Shown one piece after another: positions 22,896 through 33,136 of a stretch of 64,000 bases of DNA. Positions within the stretch are counted from its first letter, which is position 1. Each line of letters opens with the position of its first letter. The position numbers and the translations under genes were made by a program. The stretch lies in NCBI GenBank assembly GCA_012728315.1, contig JAAYFI010000065.1, positions 81,112 to 145,111 on the forward strand, in the 5' to 3' direction. The stretch is from Gammaproteobacteria bacterium. Its GTDB lineage: Bacteria; Pseudomonadota; Gammaproteobacteria; Pseudomonadales; Pseudomonadaceae. Below the pieces are notes generated by a model. The model was not told where the DNA came from and ran no database searches. It saw only the letters and a program-made list of their open reading frames with translations.

Positions 22896-24263
22896 ATGTA
22901 TATAGATCCATTTCAACGCTTAGGCCTTGATCGTGAAGTACTGACTGTTAGCCAGCTGAATCAGCGCGCACGCTTGCTGCTCGAAGATGTTTTTCCACAG
23001 GTTTGGGTTGAAGGAGAGCTGTCCAACATCGCCAAACCCGCTTCGGGTCATGTCTACTTCACTTTAAAAGACCGTAACGCCCAAGTCCGTTGTGCACTCT
23101 TCCGCCAGCAAGCCAGCCGGGTTCGAGAGCTGTTGCGCGATGGCCTACAGGTGCGTGTACGCGGTCGCGTGTCGTTATATGAAGGTCGCGGCGACTACCA
23201 AATGATCCTCGATAGCGTTGAGGCTGCCGGTGACGGCGCGTTACGCCTAGCATTTGAGGCGCTGAAAGCGACATTGCAAGCGCAAGGCTTATTTGCCCAA
23301 GAGCGTAAGCAGGCTTTGCCCAAATACCCACAACGCATCGGCATTATCACCTCGCCCACAGGTGCAGTGTTGCATGATATTGTCAGCGTTTTTGCGCGGC
23401 GCGCACCGCATGTGCAGCTCACGCTCATTCCCACCGCAGTGCAAGGCCGCGAAGCCACAGGGCAAATTGTCAATGCCATTACGCTGGCTGATCGCGCGCA
23501 CTATGATGCACTTATTTTGGCCCGTGGCGGTGGCTCATTGGAAGACTTATGGTGCTTTAACGAAGAAGCCGTAGCCCGCGCGGTGGCGGACTGCCGAACC
23601 CCTATTGTTAGCGCCATTGGTCATGAAACAGATGTATCCATGAGCGACTTTGTTGCGGATGTACGCGCACCTACGCCATCCGCTGCAGCGGAACTGCTTG
23701 CCCCTGATCGTGCTGAATTACTCGCACAGTTAAACAGCAGCGAACGCCAGCTCAATGTACGCTTAAATGCAATCATCACGCGCAAACGCACACAACTGCA
23801 GCATTTACGGCAGCGTTTACGCCATCCTCGCGAGCGCTTGCAGCAGCATAATCAACGCTTAGATGACCTAAGCTTGCGCTTACAGCGCGCCATACAGAGT
23901 GTTTTGCAACAACGTCAGCAACGCTATGCTTATCAACAGGCACGCTTAACTGCACAGCACCCTAAAGATGCTTTGCCTCTTTTTCAGCAGCAGCTCAATG
24001 CCTTACAGCAGCGTTTGTTACGCGCCAACCAGCTCAACCTCAGCCTAGCTAAGCAGCGTTTGCACAACCTCTTGCAAACCTTGCATGTGGTCAGCCCGCT
24101 GGCGACTCTGGAGCGCGGCTACAGTATCCTCAGCAGCGCAGATCAACAGCAAGTCATCAGCAGTATTCACCATGTACAGCCTGAACAAACAGTGCAGGCG
24201 CGCGTCGCTGACGGCCATTTAACTTTGCAAGTGCGCGCCATAACCCCAAATTCCGATCAATAA
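22896..24263 (+). CDS. xseA: Exodeoxyribonuclease VII large subunit
   Basis: LTVSQLNQRARLLLEDVFPQVWVEGELSNIAKPASGHVYFTLKD, RGGGSLEDLWCFNEEAVARA. Confidence 0.97.
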   Translation: MYIDPFQRLGLDREVLTVSQLNQRARLLLEDVFPQVWVEGELSNIAKPASGHVYFTLKDRNAQVRCALFRQQASRVRELLRDGLQVRVRGRVSLYEGRGDYQMILDSVEAAGDGALRLAFEALKATLQAQGLFAQERKQALPKYPQRIGIITSPTGAVLHDIVSVFARRAPHVQLTLIPTAVQGREATGQIVNAITLADRAHYDALILARGGGSLEDLWCFNEEAVARAVADCRTPIVSAIGHETDVSMSDFVADVRAPTPSAAAELLAPDRAELLAQLNSSERQLNVRLNAIITRKRTQLQHLRQRLRHPRERLQQHNQRLDDLSLRLQRAIQSVLQQRQQRYAYQQARLTAQHPKDALPLFQQQLNALQQRLLRANQLNLSLAKQRLHNLLQTLHVVSPLATLERGYSILSSADQQQVISSIHHVQPEQTVQARVADGHLTLQVRAITPNSDQ

Positions 24264-24330
24264 TTCACCACAAGCCAGCGACTGCCCAGCCTGCGCGGGC
24301 GTTGTTGTTTGGCCGATCAAGGAGCACAGT

Positions 24331-25623
24331 ATGAAAACAAGCCCTGAAGGAAAACTCCAAGAGAGCATACAAGAAGGCGCCTTTTCTTGGTTAGATAAAC
24401 TCAGCGAATACCCCCAATTAGAAACATTAACCGCGCTTGCCATTTTATTTACTGTGGCCGCGCTAGCCAATTGGCTGGTTAAATATATTTTGGTCGGCGG
24501 CTTCTATCGTTTTGTAAAACGTTTTGGCGGCGCAAATAATAACGACTTTGGCGTGGTGAAACGCCTATCTCATATTGTCCCTGCGCTCTTCATATCATCC
24601 AGTATTGGTTTGGTCCCCGGCCTTCCGGAAGCCGCGATTACTGTGGTCAGGAATGTCGCCAGCGGCTTTATTATCTTGACCATTGCCTTGGCCTTGGGCG
24701 CTATTTTACAAATCGTCAACATGCTCTATATGCGCCGCCGCGATGCCAATCTAAAGCCCATTAAAGGCTATTTGCAAATTGTTAAAATCATCATTTATGG
24801 CATTGCGACGATACTTATCATCGCCACCTTAATTGACCGCTCGCCTCTAATCCTACTTTCAGGGTTAGGAGCTATGGCTGCGGTACTGATGTTAATCTTT
24901 CAAGACACCCTACTGTCATTGGTTGCCAGCGTGCAAATCTCAACTGGCGATATGATTCGTGTGGGTGACTGGATTGAAATGCCGCAACTCAATGCCGATG
25001 GCGATGTGATTGATATTGCCCTGCACACGGTAAAAATTCAGAACTGGGATAAAACCATCACGACCATCCCAACTAAGCGTTTTATCAGTGATTCATTTAA
25101 AAACTGGCGCGGCATGCAAGAAAGCGGTGGCCGCCGGATTAAACGTAGCCTATTTATTGATCAACACAGCATTCACTTCCTGACTAAAGAAGAGCTAGAG
25201 CATGTTAAGCAATTCAGCTTACTTGATGGTTATTTCGATAATAAAATCAATGAGCTCAACGTCTGGAATGAACGCCATGTTAAGTCCAGCTCCGGCACCA
25301 CCTTAGACTCACGCAAACTCACCAATATAGGCACCTTCCGCGCCTATATTGAGCGCTATCTGCGCAACAACCCAGGGATTCACCAGCAGGGAATGACTTT
25401 AATGGTGCGCCAGCTTAGCCCCACCCCTGAAGGCTTGCCCATTGAGATTTACTGCTTTACCAACACCACCGCTTGGACCGAATACGAAGCCATTCAGTCG
25501 GATATTTTCGACCATTTACTGGCGATCGCACCGGAGTTTAATCTGCGGGTTTACCAAGCGCCCAGCGGTCATGATATGCGCGCACTGGGCCTCTCAACAC
25601 AGCAATCGCTGTCAAAACAATAA
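24331..25623 (+). CDS. MscS/YbdG-family mechanosensitive ion channel
   Basis: Multiple TM segments, LSGLGAMAAVLMLIFQDTLLSLVASVQISTGDMIRVGDWIEMP. Confidence 0.88.
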   Translation: MKTSPEGKLQESIQEGAFSWLDKLSEYPQLETLTALAILFTVAALANWLVKYILVGGFYRFVKRFGGANNNDFGVVKRLSHIVPALFISSSIGLVPGLPEAAITVVRNVASGFIILTIALALGAILQIVNMLYMRRRDANLKPIKGYLQIVKIIIYGIATILIIATLIDRSPLILLSGLGAMAAVLMLIFQDTLLSLVASVQISTGDMIRVGDWIEMPQLNADGDVIDIALHTVKIQNWDKTITTIPTKRFISDSFKNWRGMQESGGRRIKRSLFIDQHSIHFLTKEELEHVKQFSLLDGYFDNKINELNVWNERHVKSSSGTTLDSRKLTNIGTFRAYIERYLRNNPGIHQQGMTLMVRQLSPTPEGLPIEIYCFTNTTAWTEYEAIQSDIFDHLLAIAPEFNLRVYQAPSGHDMRALGLSTQQSLSKQ

Positions 25624-25721
25624 TTGCCTGAAACAACGCGCCAAGGACGGCACGACAGCAACAAAAACAGGTACACTTAGCGCAATTAATGCGCGACTTG
25701 CGTGCTCATAGGAGTTACAGG

Positions 25722-25952
25722 ATGGGTTTACCACGATTGATCCTAATTGCCATTATTATTGGCGGCGGGATTTGGCTATGGCGTCGCTTGAACAGCCGCC
25801 CACTTTCTTCCAAACATCCAGCGCAAACACAAACCATGGTGCGCTGTGCTAACTGCCATGTGCACTTACCACAAGATCGTGCAGTTTTTAAACAGCCACA
25901 CTGGTACTGCAACTCAGAGCACCTGCAACAAGGGCCGAAAACCCGTGACTAA
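25722..25952 (+). CDS. PP0621-like small membrane-anchored protein with Cys pair
   Basis: One TM helix then VRCANCHVHLPQDRAVFKQPHWYCNSEH; conserved immediately upstream of pilS. Confidence 0.7.
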   Translation: MGLPRLILIAIIIGGGIWLWRRLNSRPLSSKHPAQTQTMVRCANCHVHLPQDRAVFKQPHWYCNSEHLQQGPKTRD

Positions 25953-27540
25953 AGATCATCTTGCTGTCTCAGGACATCAAGGTCAGCGAATCCTGCGCCT
26001 CTACCATCTGTATCGTCTACTGATTGGCTTTGCGTTAGTACTCTTGATCTCCAGTAATTTGGACGGTCATTTACTCGATATCACTCACGCCCAACTGTTT
26101 CACTACAGCAGCTGGACCTATTTAATTGTCAATATTATCGCGACAGCGAGCATGCATCGCACCGATCGCCTGCTACCTATATTCGCCTTAGCATTATTTG
26201 ATGTGACACAACTGAGCTTACTGTTCTATGCCGCCGGCGGCACACCCAGTGGCATTGGCAACCTTATAATTGTCGCTGTTGCGGTGGCCAATATTCTATT
26301 GCGTGGGCGCATTGGCCTTTTAATCGCTGCAGTGGCGGCCGCAGGCATCATTTATCTGACATTTTATTTAAGCATCTCTAATACAGCAGCCAGCAATCAA
26401 TATATGCAAGCTGGCATTTTAGGCTCGCTCTGCTTTGCTGCTGCATTATTTGTGCAAGGTGTTAGCCGTCGCTTACGCGCCAGTGAACACTTAGCAGAAC
26501 AGCGCGCGGGCGATGTGGCAAATTTAGAAGAGCTCAATGCTGCGGTGATTCAGCGGATGCGTACCGGCATTCTTGTCTTGGATGCAGAGCACCGTGTGTT
26601 GCAAGCTAACCAAGCGGCCCTGACCATGCTCGGCTGTGAAAAACTACTGGGGCGCATCTTAAACCCACATGCGCCGGCGCTGATCAAAAGTTTAGAGCAG
26701 TGGTACAGCAATCCAGCGCTGCGCACAACGCCTATTGAACCCATAGTCAGCGCAGTTCAGTTGCAAGCCAGCTTTGTCAAACTACAACACAATCACAGTT
26801 TACAAATTTTAATTTTCCTCGAAGACACCTCAGAGCTGAATCAACACGCCCAGCAACTTAAATTGGCCTCGCTCGGCCGCCTGACGGCAGGTATTGCTCA
26901 CGAAATACGCAACCCCTTAGGTGCCATCAGCCATGCTGCACAGCTGCTGCATGAGTCCCCACACCTCGACACTGCAGACCTGCGCCTGACTCAGATTATT
27001 CAAGACCAATCACGGCGCATGAACACAGTCATTGAAAACGTACTGCAGCTCTCTCGACAACGCCAAGCTGAGCCGCAGTTACTGGATTTAAAGTATTGGC
27101 TGCACCGTTTTGCCAGCGAGTTTCGCAGTAACAGTACACCCAATCGTTTACTGCATCTCAGCACCAAGGGACGGAGCTTACAAACCCGTATGGATCCCCA
27201 CCAGCTTGATCAAGTGCTCAGCAATTTGGTGGAAAACGGCATGCGTTATAGCAGCAAAAAACATGCGCTAAGCCAAGTCTGGCTACACTTATACCGCCAC
27301 CCAAAAACTGATTTACCAACGCTTGAAATCCGGGATGATGGCCCAGGCATACCCATTGAGGATCAGCATCATATTTTTGAGCCATTCTTCACCACAGAGA
27401 ACAAAGGCACGGGGCTGGGCTTGTACATCTCGCGCGAACTCTGTGAAAGTAATCAAGCACGCTTAGACTACGTCCCGCAGGACAATGGCGGCAGCTGCTT
27501 TAGAATCACCTTTGCACACCCGCATAAATTGAGCACCTAA
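25945..27540 (+). CDS. pilS: Type IV pilus two-component sensor kinase PilS (GTG start overlapping upstream stop)
   Basis: N-terminal TM helices, GRLTAGIAHEIRNPLGAISHAAQLL H-box, NLVENGMRYS N-box, GTGLGLYISREL G-box; followed by pilR. Confidence 0.92.
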   Translation: MTKDHLAVSGHQGQRILRLYHLYRLLIGFALVLLISSNLDGHLLDITHAQLFHYSSWTYLIVNIIATASMHRTDRLLPIFALALFDVTQLSLLFYAAGGTPSGIGNLIIVAVAVANILLRGRIGLLIAAVAAAGIIYLTFYLSISNTAASNQYMQAGILGSLCFAAALFVQGVSRRLRASEHLAEQRAGDVANLEELNAAVIQRMRTGILVLDAEHRVLQANQAALTMLGCEKLLGRILNPHAPALIKSLEQWYSNPALRTTPIEPIVSAVQLQASFVKLQHNHSLQILIFLEDTSELNQHAQQLKLASLGRLTAGIAHEIRNPLGAISHAAQLLHESPHLDTADLRLTQIIQDQSRRMNTVIENVLQLSRQRQAEPQLLDLKYWLHRFASEFRSNSTPNRLLHLSTKGRSLQTRMDPHQLDQVLSNLVENGMRYSSKKHALSQVWLHLYRHPKTDLPTLEIRDDGPGIPIEDQHHIFEPFFTTENKGTGLGLYISRELCESNQARLDYVPQDNGGSCFRITFAHPHKLST

Positions 27541-27543
27541 ACT

Positions 27544-28977
27544 ATGAGTCGACAAACTGCCCTGATCATTGATGACGAACCGGATATTCGTGAGTTACTG
27601 GAGATCACGCTTGGTCGTATGAATCTACAGACTCGGAGCGCCTGCAATGCTAAAGAAGCCTATCAGTGGCTGGCCCGCGAACACTTTGATCTGTGCTTAA
27701 CTGACATGCGTCTGCCCGACGGTACCGGCTTAGATATCATTCGATTTGTACAAAAAAACCATAGCCAGACGCCTATTGCGATGATTACCGCTTATGGTTG
27801 TGTAGAAACGGCAACTGAAGCGCTTAAAGCCGGAGCTTTTGACTTTATTACCAAGCCCGTTGATTTAGTGCGCCTGCGTGAGCTGGTGAAGAGTGCATTA
27901 TATTTACGCGAGCCTTATACCCCAGTGCAAATGACAGAAAGCCCGCTCTTGGGGCAGTCGCAACCTATGCAAAAACTGCGCAACCAAATTGCTAAGCTGG
28001 CGCGCAGTCAAGCGCCTGTGTATATCAGCGGTGAATCGGGCAGCGGTAAAGAATTAGTGGCACGCCAAATTCATCTGCAAGGTGCGCGGGCTAAACACCC
28101 CTTTATCCCAGTGAACTGCGGCGCCATTCCTGCTGAGCTGATGGAAAGTGAATTTTTCGGTCATAAAAAAGGCAGCTTTACCGGCGCCACTGATGATAAA
28201 CCCGGGCTTTTTCAAGCCGCGCAGGGTGGCACCTTGTTTTTAGATGAGGTCGCGGATTTACCGCTCTCGATGCAGGTTAAGCTCTTGCGTGCTCTACAAG
28301 AAAAAGCAATTCGCCCGGTCGGCAGCCAACAAGAGCATCAGGTCGATGTGCGTATTCTAAGTGCTACCCATAAAGATCTTGCGCAAGAAGTCGCTGCGGA
28401 ACGCTTTCGCCAAGACTTATATTACCGCCTGAATGTCATTGAGCTTGCAGTGCCGCCGCTACGCGAACGCATTGAAGATATTGAGCAACTGAGCCTATCC
28501 ATTTTAAAGCGTTTAAGCGGTGATGGACCTGCTGTGCGTTTGCATCCTGAGGCCTTATTTAAACTACAAAACCATGTTTTTTCTGGCAATGTGCGCGAAC
28601 TGGAAAATATTCTAGAGCGTGCCTACACCTTGGCCGAAGGGGAATTTATTCTCCCCAACGACTTGCACATCAGCCCGGTAAAAACACCCAGTACACCCGC
28701 ACAGCAACCCGTACAGAGTGCAAGTGCTGGTGCTGGTGCTGGTGCTGGTGCTGGTGCTGGTGCTGGTGCACAGCACGTTAAGACAGCGGCCAACACTGCG
28801 GATCTGCACAGCCTTGAGCATATCGATAACTTAGAAGCCCACTTAGAAGACGTCGAGCGTACACTGATCACTCAAGCGCTGGAGGAAACACGCTGGAATC
28901 GCACCGCGGCAGCAGAACGCTTAGGTTTAAGCTTTCGTTCGCTGCGCTATCGTTTGAAAAAACTTGGCATTGATTAA
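27544..28977 (+). CDS. pilR: Sigma-54-dependent response regulator PilR
   Basis: REC domain, GESGSGKELVARQIH, ESEFFGHKKGSFTGAT (GAFTGA), Fis-type HTH C-terminus. Confidence 0.95.
   Translation: MSRQTALIIDDEPDIRELLEITLGRMNLQTRSACNAKEAYQWLAREHFDLCLTDMRLPDGTGLDIIRFVQKNHSQTPIAMITAYGCVETATEALKAGAFDFITKPVDLVRLRELVKSALYLREPYTPVQMTESPLLGQSQPMQKLRNQIAKLARSQAPVYISGESGSGKELVARQIHLQGARAKHPFIPVNCGAIPAELMESEFFGHKKGSFTGATDDKPGLFQAAQGGTLFLDEVADLPLSMQVKLLRALQEKAIRPVGSQQEHQVDVRILSATHKDLAQEVAAERFRQDLYYRLNVIELAVPPLRERIEDIEQLSLSILKRLSGDGPAVRLHPEALFKLQNHVFSGNVRELENILERAYTLAEGEFILPNDLHISPVKTPSTPAQQPVQSASAGAGAGAGAGAGAGAQHVKTAANTADLHSLEHIDNLEAHLEDVERTLITQALEETRWNRTAAAERLGLSFRSLRYRLKKLGID
28726..28767 (+). repeat. 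(GCTGGT)7 hexanucleotide microsatellite encoding (Ala-Gly)7 in pilR
   Basis: Seven perfect tandem GCTGGT units counted directly, between AAA+ and HTH domains. Confidence 0.97.
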
Positions 28978-29053
28978 AAACAGCGCTGGATCATAGCGCA
29001 TACGCTCAGTATCAGCTCAGCGTTAATACTCGATTTATTATTTGGAGATCGGC

Positions 29054-29491
29054 ATGGCCGAACACGATTTTCGCTATACCCTGCTGAACCCGCAACACAC
29101 TTTAACCGAGTGCCGCGCACTGAGTCCCGGGCACTATCAAGTCACCGGCCAAGGCGGCTCTATTCAAGTGGGCGATGTGCTGATCGTCAGCCTTAAAGGC
29201 AGCCAATCCCTCAGCATGCGCTTACAGGTTGAGAAAGTACGCCACTTAATTAACCCGCCAGGACAATGGACTGCTGTGGCTCAAGGCCCTGTTTTTAAAG
29301 AATTGGCCATCCATACATGGCAAGTGCAGTGCGATGGCTGTGGTAGCTTGCTCAATTTAGAGTTTGCCGTGGATGCAAGCCTCGGAAAAACCGCACAACA
29401 ACCCGCTGCAGAACAGCGTTTACAAGAACTTGGCTGGGCGAATCGTCACGGTCGCCATTTATGTCGCGCCTGCCAGCAAGCTGAAGCTTAA
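29054..29491 (+). CDS. Uncharacterised protein with CxxC...CxxC zinc-ribbon-like cysteines
   Basis: MAEHDFRYTLLNPQHTLTECRALSPGHYQVTGQGGSIQVGDVLIV ... CDGCGSLL ... LCRACQQ; RBS-like GGAG upstream. Confidence 0.65.
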   Translation: MAEHDFRYTLLNPQHTLTECRALSPGHYQVTGQGGSIQVGDVLIVSLKGSQSLSMRLQVEKVRHLINPPGQWTAVAQGPVFKELAIHTWQVQCDGCGSLLNLEFAVDASLGKTAQQPAAEQRLQELGWANRHGRHLCRACQQAEA

Positions 29492-29614
29492 TCGCCTTAC
29501 TTATTTAGATTTGCAACCATCCGCCGCTCGCGCACTCACAGGTTCCAGCCAGAGGTCGCGATGCTCAGCCAAGAATGCTAAGCTTTTGCGATTGATTTAA
29601 TTGTCGGAGTTATC

Positions 29615-30919
29615 ATGCACAACACGCCCAGTCAGGGTTTATTGGATTTTTTACGACGCTCACCGAGCCCTTTTCATGCCACGCAAAGTATCGCTCAGGC
29701 GTTAGAAGCAGCGGGCTATCAAGCCCTCAATGAGCGCGAGACATGGCAGCTTGATCAGCAAGGGCGTTATTATGTTACACGCAACGACTCTTCGATTATT
29801 GCCTTTCAATTGGGTGAAAACGATCCTGTGGAGCACGGCATCCGCTTGGTGGGTGCGCACACTGACAGCCCCTGCTTAAAAGTCAAACCACAGCCTGAAA
29901 TATCACGCCATGGTTACTGGCAATTGGGTGTTGAAGTCTATGGCGGCGTACTCCTTGCGCCATGGTTTGATCGTGATTTATCACTCGCTGGACGCGTTAC
30001 TTTCAAGCATAACGAGCAACTGCAAAGCCGTTTAATCGACTTTAAACAGGCACTTGCCAGCATTCCAAGCCTTGCGATTCACCTCAACCGTGAAGCCAAT
30101 AACGGCTGGGCCATCAATGCACAAACGGAGTTGCCACCGATTTTGGCACAATTACAGGGTGCAGAGCGTAAAGATTTTCGCGCGCTACTCGCTGAGCAAC
30201 TGCAACGTGAGCATGGCCTCAGCGGTGCTGATATTTTGGATTATGAGCTGTGTTTCTATGACAGCCAACCTGCCGCGATGATCGGTCTTAATCACGACTT
30301 TATCGCCGGTGCGCGTCTCGATAATTTACTGTCCTGCTACGCAGGCTTACAAGCACTGCTCAACTGCGACCGACAGCACACACAGTTTTTGGTCTGCACT
30401 GATCACGAAGAAGTCGGTTCTAACTCATCCTGCGGTGCCGATGGGCCTTTTTTAGAACAGGTGCTGCGCCGCGTTTTATCTGCACGTACTGCAGTTTCAG
30501 AAGAAGCCTTTGTGCGCTGCATTCAGCACTCATTGTTAATTTCTGCGGATAACGCCCACGGCATTCACCCCAACTACGCCGATAAGCATGACGGCAATCA
30601 CGGCCCACTGCTAAACCAGGGTCCGGTGATTAAAGTGAACGCTAACCAGCGCTACGCCACGACAAGCGAAACCTCCAGCTTCTTTAAACTGTTATGTCAG
30701 CAAAAGGATATACCAGTGCAAAGCTTTGTCACCCGCAGCGACCTCGGTTGCGGCTCAACCATTGGCCCTATTACTGCAGGTCAGCTGGGTATTCAGACCA
30801 TTGATATTGGCGTGCCCACCTTTGCCATGCACTCAATACGGGAACTGGCCGGCAGCAAAGACTTAGCCTATCTCATCACAGCTTTACAGGCTTTTTATAA
30901 CAGCCAGCAGATGCCTTAA
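29615..30919 (+). CDS. M18 family aminopeptidase
   Basis: [64 protein letters not shown]. Confidence 0.95.
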   Translation: MHNTPSQGLLDFLRRSPSPFHATQSIAQALEAAGYQALNERETWQLDQQGRYYVTRNDSSIIAFQLGENDPVEHGIRLVGAHTDSPCLKVKPQPEISRHGYWQLGVEVYGGVLLAPWFDRDLSLAGRVTFKHNEQLQSRLIDFKQALASIPSLAIHLNREANNGWAINAQTELPPILAQLQGAERKDFRALLAEQLQREHGLSGADILDYELCFYDSQPAAMIGLNHDFIAGARLDNLLSCYAGLQALLNCDRQHTQFLVCTDHEEVGSNSSCGADGPFLEQVLRRVLSARTAVSEEAFVRCIQHSLLISADNAHGIHPNYADKHDGNHGPLLNQGPVIKVNANQRYATTSETSSFFKLLCQQKDIPVQSFVTRSDLGCGSTIGPITAGQLGIQTIDIGVPTFAMHSIRELAGSKDLAYLITALQAFYNSQQMP

Positions 30920-30926
30920 ACCGTTA

Positions 30927-30960
30927 CTGCTGCGCATGCTCTAGCGTGCATGCGCAGCAG
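30927..30960. terminator. Long hairpin between convergent genes (candidate bidirectional terminator)
   Basis: CTGCTGCGCATGC-8nt-GCATGCGCAGCAG, perfect 13-bp stem; no strong U-tract. Confidence 0.6.
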
Positions 30961-30965
30961 CCTCT

Positions 30966-32063
30966 TTAGACCAAGAGCGCGTGATTATCCCAAAGCCCTG
31001 CTGGCAGATTCAGCGCCTGCATACGGATGCTATCGCTATGGCAATCATAGGCACGGCAACGCCCTACTCCGGTGGTCACCACAAAGCCTTCTGTACTGGC
31101 GACAACACCTGCGCAGTCAGGAAAAGGCGCATCGAGGCGTAACTCGGCACTGTCTAAATCCCAGATAAACAGCCGCCCGCCACGTGGCGCAGTCATCGCC
31201 ACCAAACGCAACTCATTATGAATGGCCACACTGGCGGCGTACTGCTGCATTTTACTGCGCTGGGCTTCAGCCACTGGAAATACTTGCAAGGCTTGCTGCG
31301 GACGCTTGATGGCGAGCAAATCAATGCGCTCAGTTAATGCGCCTTGATATTGCTGCACGGCAATCACAGTCCCGTCATCGGCCACGGCCAAATGACGAAT
31401 GCTGTTCATCGTGTCAGCTAGAAACTCTTTGCTGAGGCATTCACCTTGAGTGTTCATCAGCACCAAACTGGGCTCCATAGCATCAAGATTGAGCTCTTCA
31501 CGACTGCCCGACTCGGTGCGAATCCCACCATTAGCCACCACCAAGGTTTCGCCATCAGGCATCCACAACAGCTGATGCGGCCCGACACCATGGCTGGATA
31601 AATCGTCGACACGTTGTAAGCGTTGCGCAGTATCCAACTGCCAGACGCCAATCACTCCGCGCCCCGGCTCATCGGTATCATTTTCGGTGCTGTACAAGCG
31701 CTCACCACTGTGATCAAACACCGCATGCCCCTGAAAATGTCGATTGCTTGGGGTCACCACTGTTTGCACTAAGCGTCCCGTTTGCAGATCAATTAAATAA
31801 CTTTCAATCGACGGCCTACGCCCAGTAAACACCGCTAAGGGTAACGAAGGATGCACACAAATATCATGGCAACGCTCAGTGACTTGCGTAGCAAACAGCT
31901 GCTCACCGGCCAAGGTATAGCCCACCGCAAAATGCTCACCGCGCTGATTGTCACGCGCTGACAACAACACCGGCTGGCGACCCTGTGGCCACCAGCGCCA
32001 GCCCAACACAGCACTGCCAGCCACAGCGGCCAGACTGGCCGCTAAAAATGTACGACGCTGCAT
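30966..32063 (-). CDS. DUF1513 domain-containing protein (Tat-like signal)
   Basis: MQRRTFLAASLAAVAG signal, beta-propeller-like sequence, downstream of the imelysin/di-haem genes as in pseudomonads. Confidence 0.85.
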   Translation of the reverse strand: MQRRTFLAASLAAVAGSAVLGWRWWPQGRQPVLLSARDNQRGEHFAVGYTLAGEQLFATQVTERCHDICVHPSLPLAVFTGRRPSIESYLIDLQTGRLVQTVVTPSNRHFQGHAVFDHSGERLYSTENDTDEPGRGVIGVWQLDTAQRLQRVDDLSSHGVGPHQLLWMPDGETLVVANGGIRTESGSREELNLDAMEPSLVLMNTQGECLSKEFLADTMNSIRHLAVADDGTVIAVQQYQGALTERIDLLAIKRPQQALQVFPVAEAQRSKMQQYAASVAIHNELRLVAMTAPRGGRLFIWDLDSAELRLDAPFPDCAGVVASTEGFVVTTGVGRCRAYDCHSDSIRMQALNLPAGLWDNHALLV

Positions 32064-32065
32064 AC

Positions 32066-33127
32066 TTAGTCACCATCATGGGCATTAAAGCCGAGCTGCA
32101 CACCCAGTGCGCGCGCCACATCTTTTTCATGCAGACGGTGCAAGCGATCAAAACTGTCATATAAGGCAAACAAGGCTTGGCGCTGCTGCTTATCTTGCAG
32201 CAACAAAGTTAGCGGCTGTTTGAAAGCAACCAGCTCTTGCTGTGCTTGCAAATACGCAGCATCGATTTGCTTAACCAGATCTGCATGCTCAGCCGCTAAC
32301 AGTGCGCGAATGGAATGTTGCTCAGCACCCTGCCAAATCGCTAAGGCACTGTCGATTTCAGCAGACAAATTGCTGAGCGAAGCCTGACTGCGCCATGACT
32401 GCGCTTGATACGGCTGAGCGATATCTTGAATGCTGCGCCCCAATGGTGTGCCGAGTTTTTTCTTCAGGCCATCGAGACTGATGACTTGTGCTTGCAAAAT
32501 AGCTGTTAGTGCTTCCAATGGCTCAGCGTAGCGCTGATTAGGGAATGTGCTGAGCTGCGCCAACATGCCTTGCTCGCCCTGCCACTGCGCGATCACGTCA
32601 TCGGCCAGTTTCTGTTGATGCGCAGCGATGCTTTCTAACAGTGGGCAATAGCGTTGCTTTTGTGCGGCATCAGCCAGATCCAGCTCTGGATCAAACAGCA
32701 CATACTCATACGCACTGAGGCCTTGCACCACTACGCTAGCGCGTTCGAGACTGGACAGATTAGGCTCTGGATTGGCTTTAAGAAACTGCTTGACTTGACG
32801 TGCCACTAAATTTTTCTTATCCGGCCAAAACTGCACCTGCCAAGTACGATTACCTTCGTTCAATGGCCCTATCAATAACGGCTGTAGCGCGGCCCAAGCG
32901 TGCTGCGCTTGCAAGAAATCAGCGCGCGTTTGCGCAAGGTTTTGCTCGCCCTGACAGAACTCGCTCGCACTGCTGAGCAGTTTCTGATTACTGGCTTGCC
33001 AATCTTGGTGCGCTCGGTAAATCACTTGTTCAGCTAAAGCAGCACTGGTTTGCTGGTAAGGATCAGCGCTGTTTGTACAGGCCAATACACTGACAGCGGC
33101 GACTGCATAGACTATTTTTTTAAACAT
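32066..33127 (-). CDS. Imelysin family lipoprotein
   Basis: Lipobox (SVLACT), imelysin-like helical sequence (GPLNEGNRTWQVQFWPDKKNLVARQV). Confidence 0.85.
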   Translation of the reverse strand: MFKKIVYAVAAVSVLACTNSADPYQQTSAALAEQVIYRAHQDWQASNQKLLSSASEFCQGEQNLAQTRADFLQAQHAWAALQPLLIGPLNEGNRTWQVQFWPDKKNLVARQVKQFLKANPEPNLSSLERASVVVQGLSAYEYVLFDPELDLADAAQKQRYCPLLESIAAHQQKLADDVIAQWQGEQGMLAQLSTFPNQRYAEPLEALTAILQAQVISLDGLKKKLGTPLGRSIQDIAQPYQAQSWRSQASLSNLSAEIDSALAIWQGAEQHSIRALLAAEHADLVKQIDAAYLQAQQELVAFKQPLTLLLQDKQQRQALFALYDSFDRLHRLHEKDVARALGVQLGFNAHDGD

Positions 33128-33136
33128 CGTTTATAC

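Noticed and set aside
28726-28767. Microsatellite as a classic on/off phase-variation switch
   Set aside because: The repeat unit is 6 bp, so slippage keeps the frame. Only linker-length tuning is possible.
28612-28871. Antisense ORFs with (Thr-Ser)n or (Ala-Pro)n repeats opposite pilR
   Set aside because: These arise purely from the GCTGGT microsatellite on the complementary strand.
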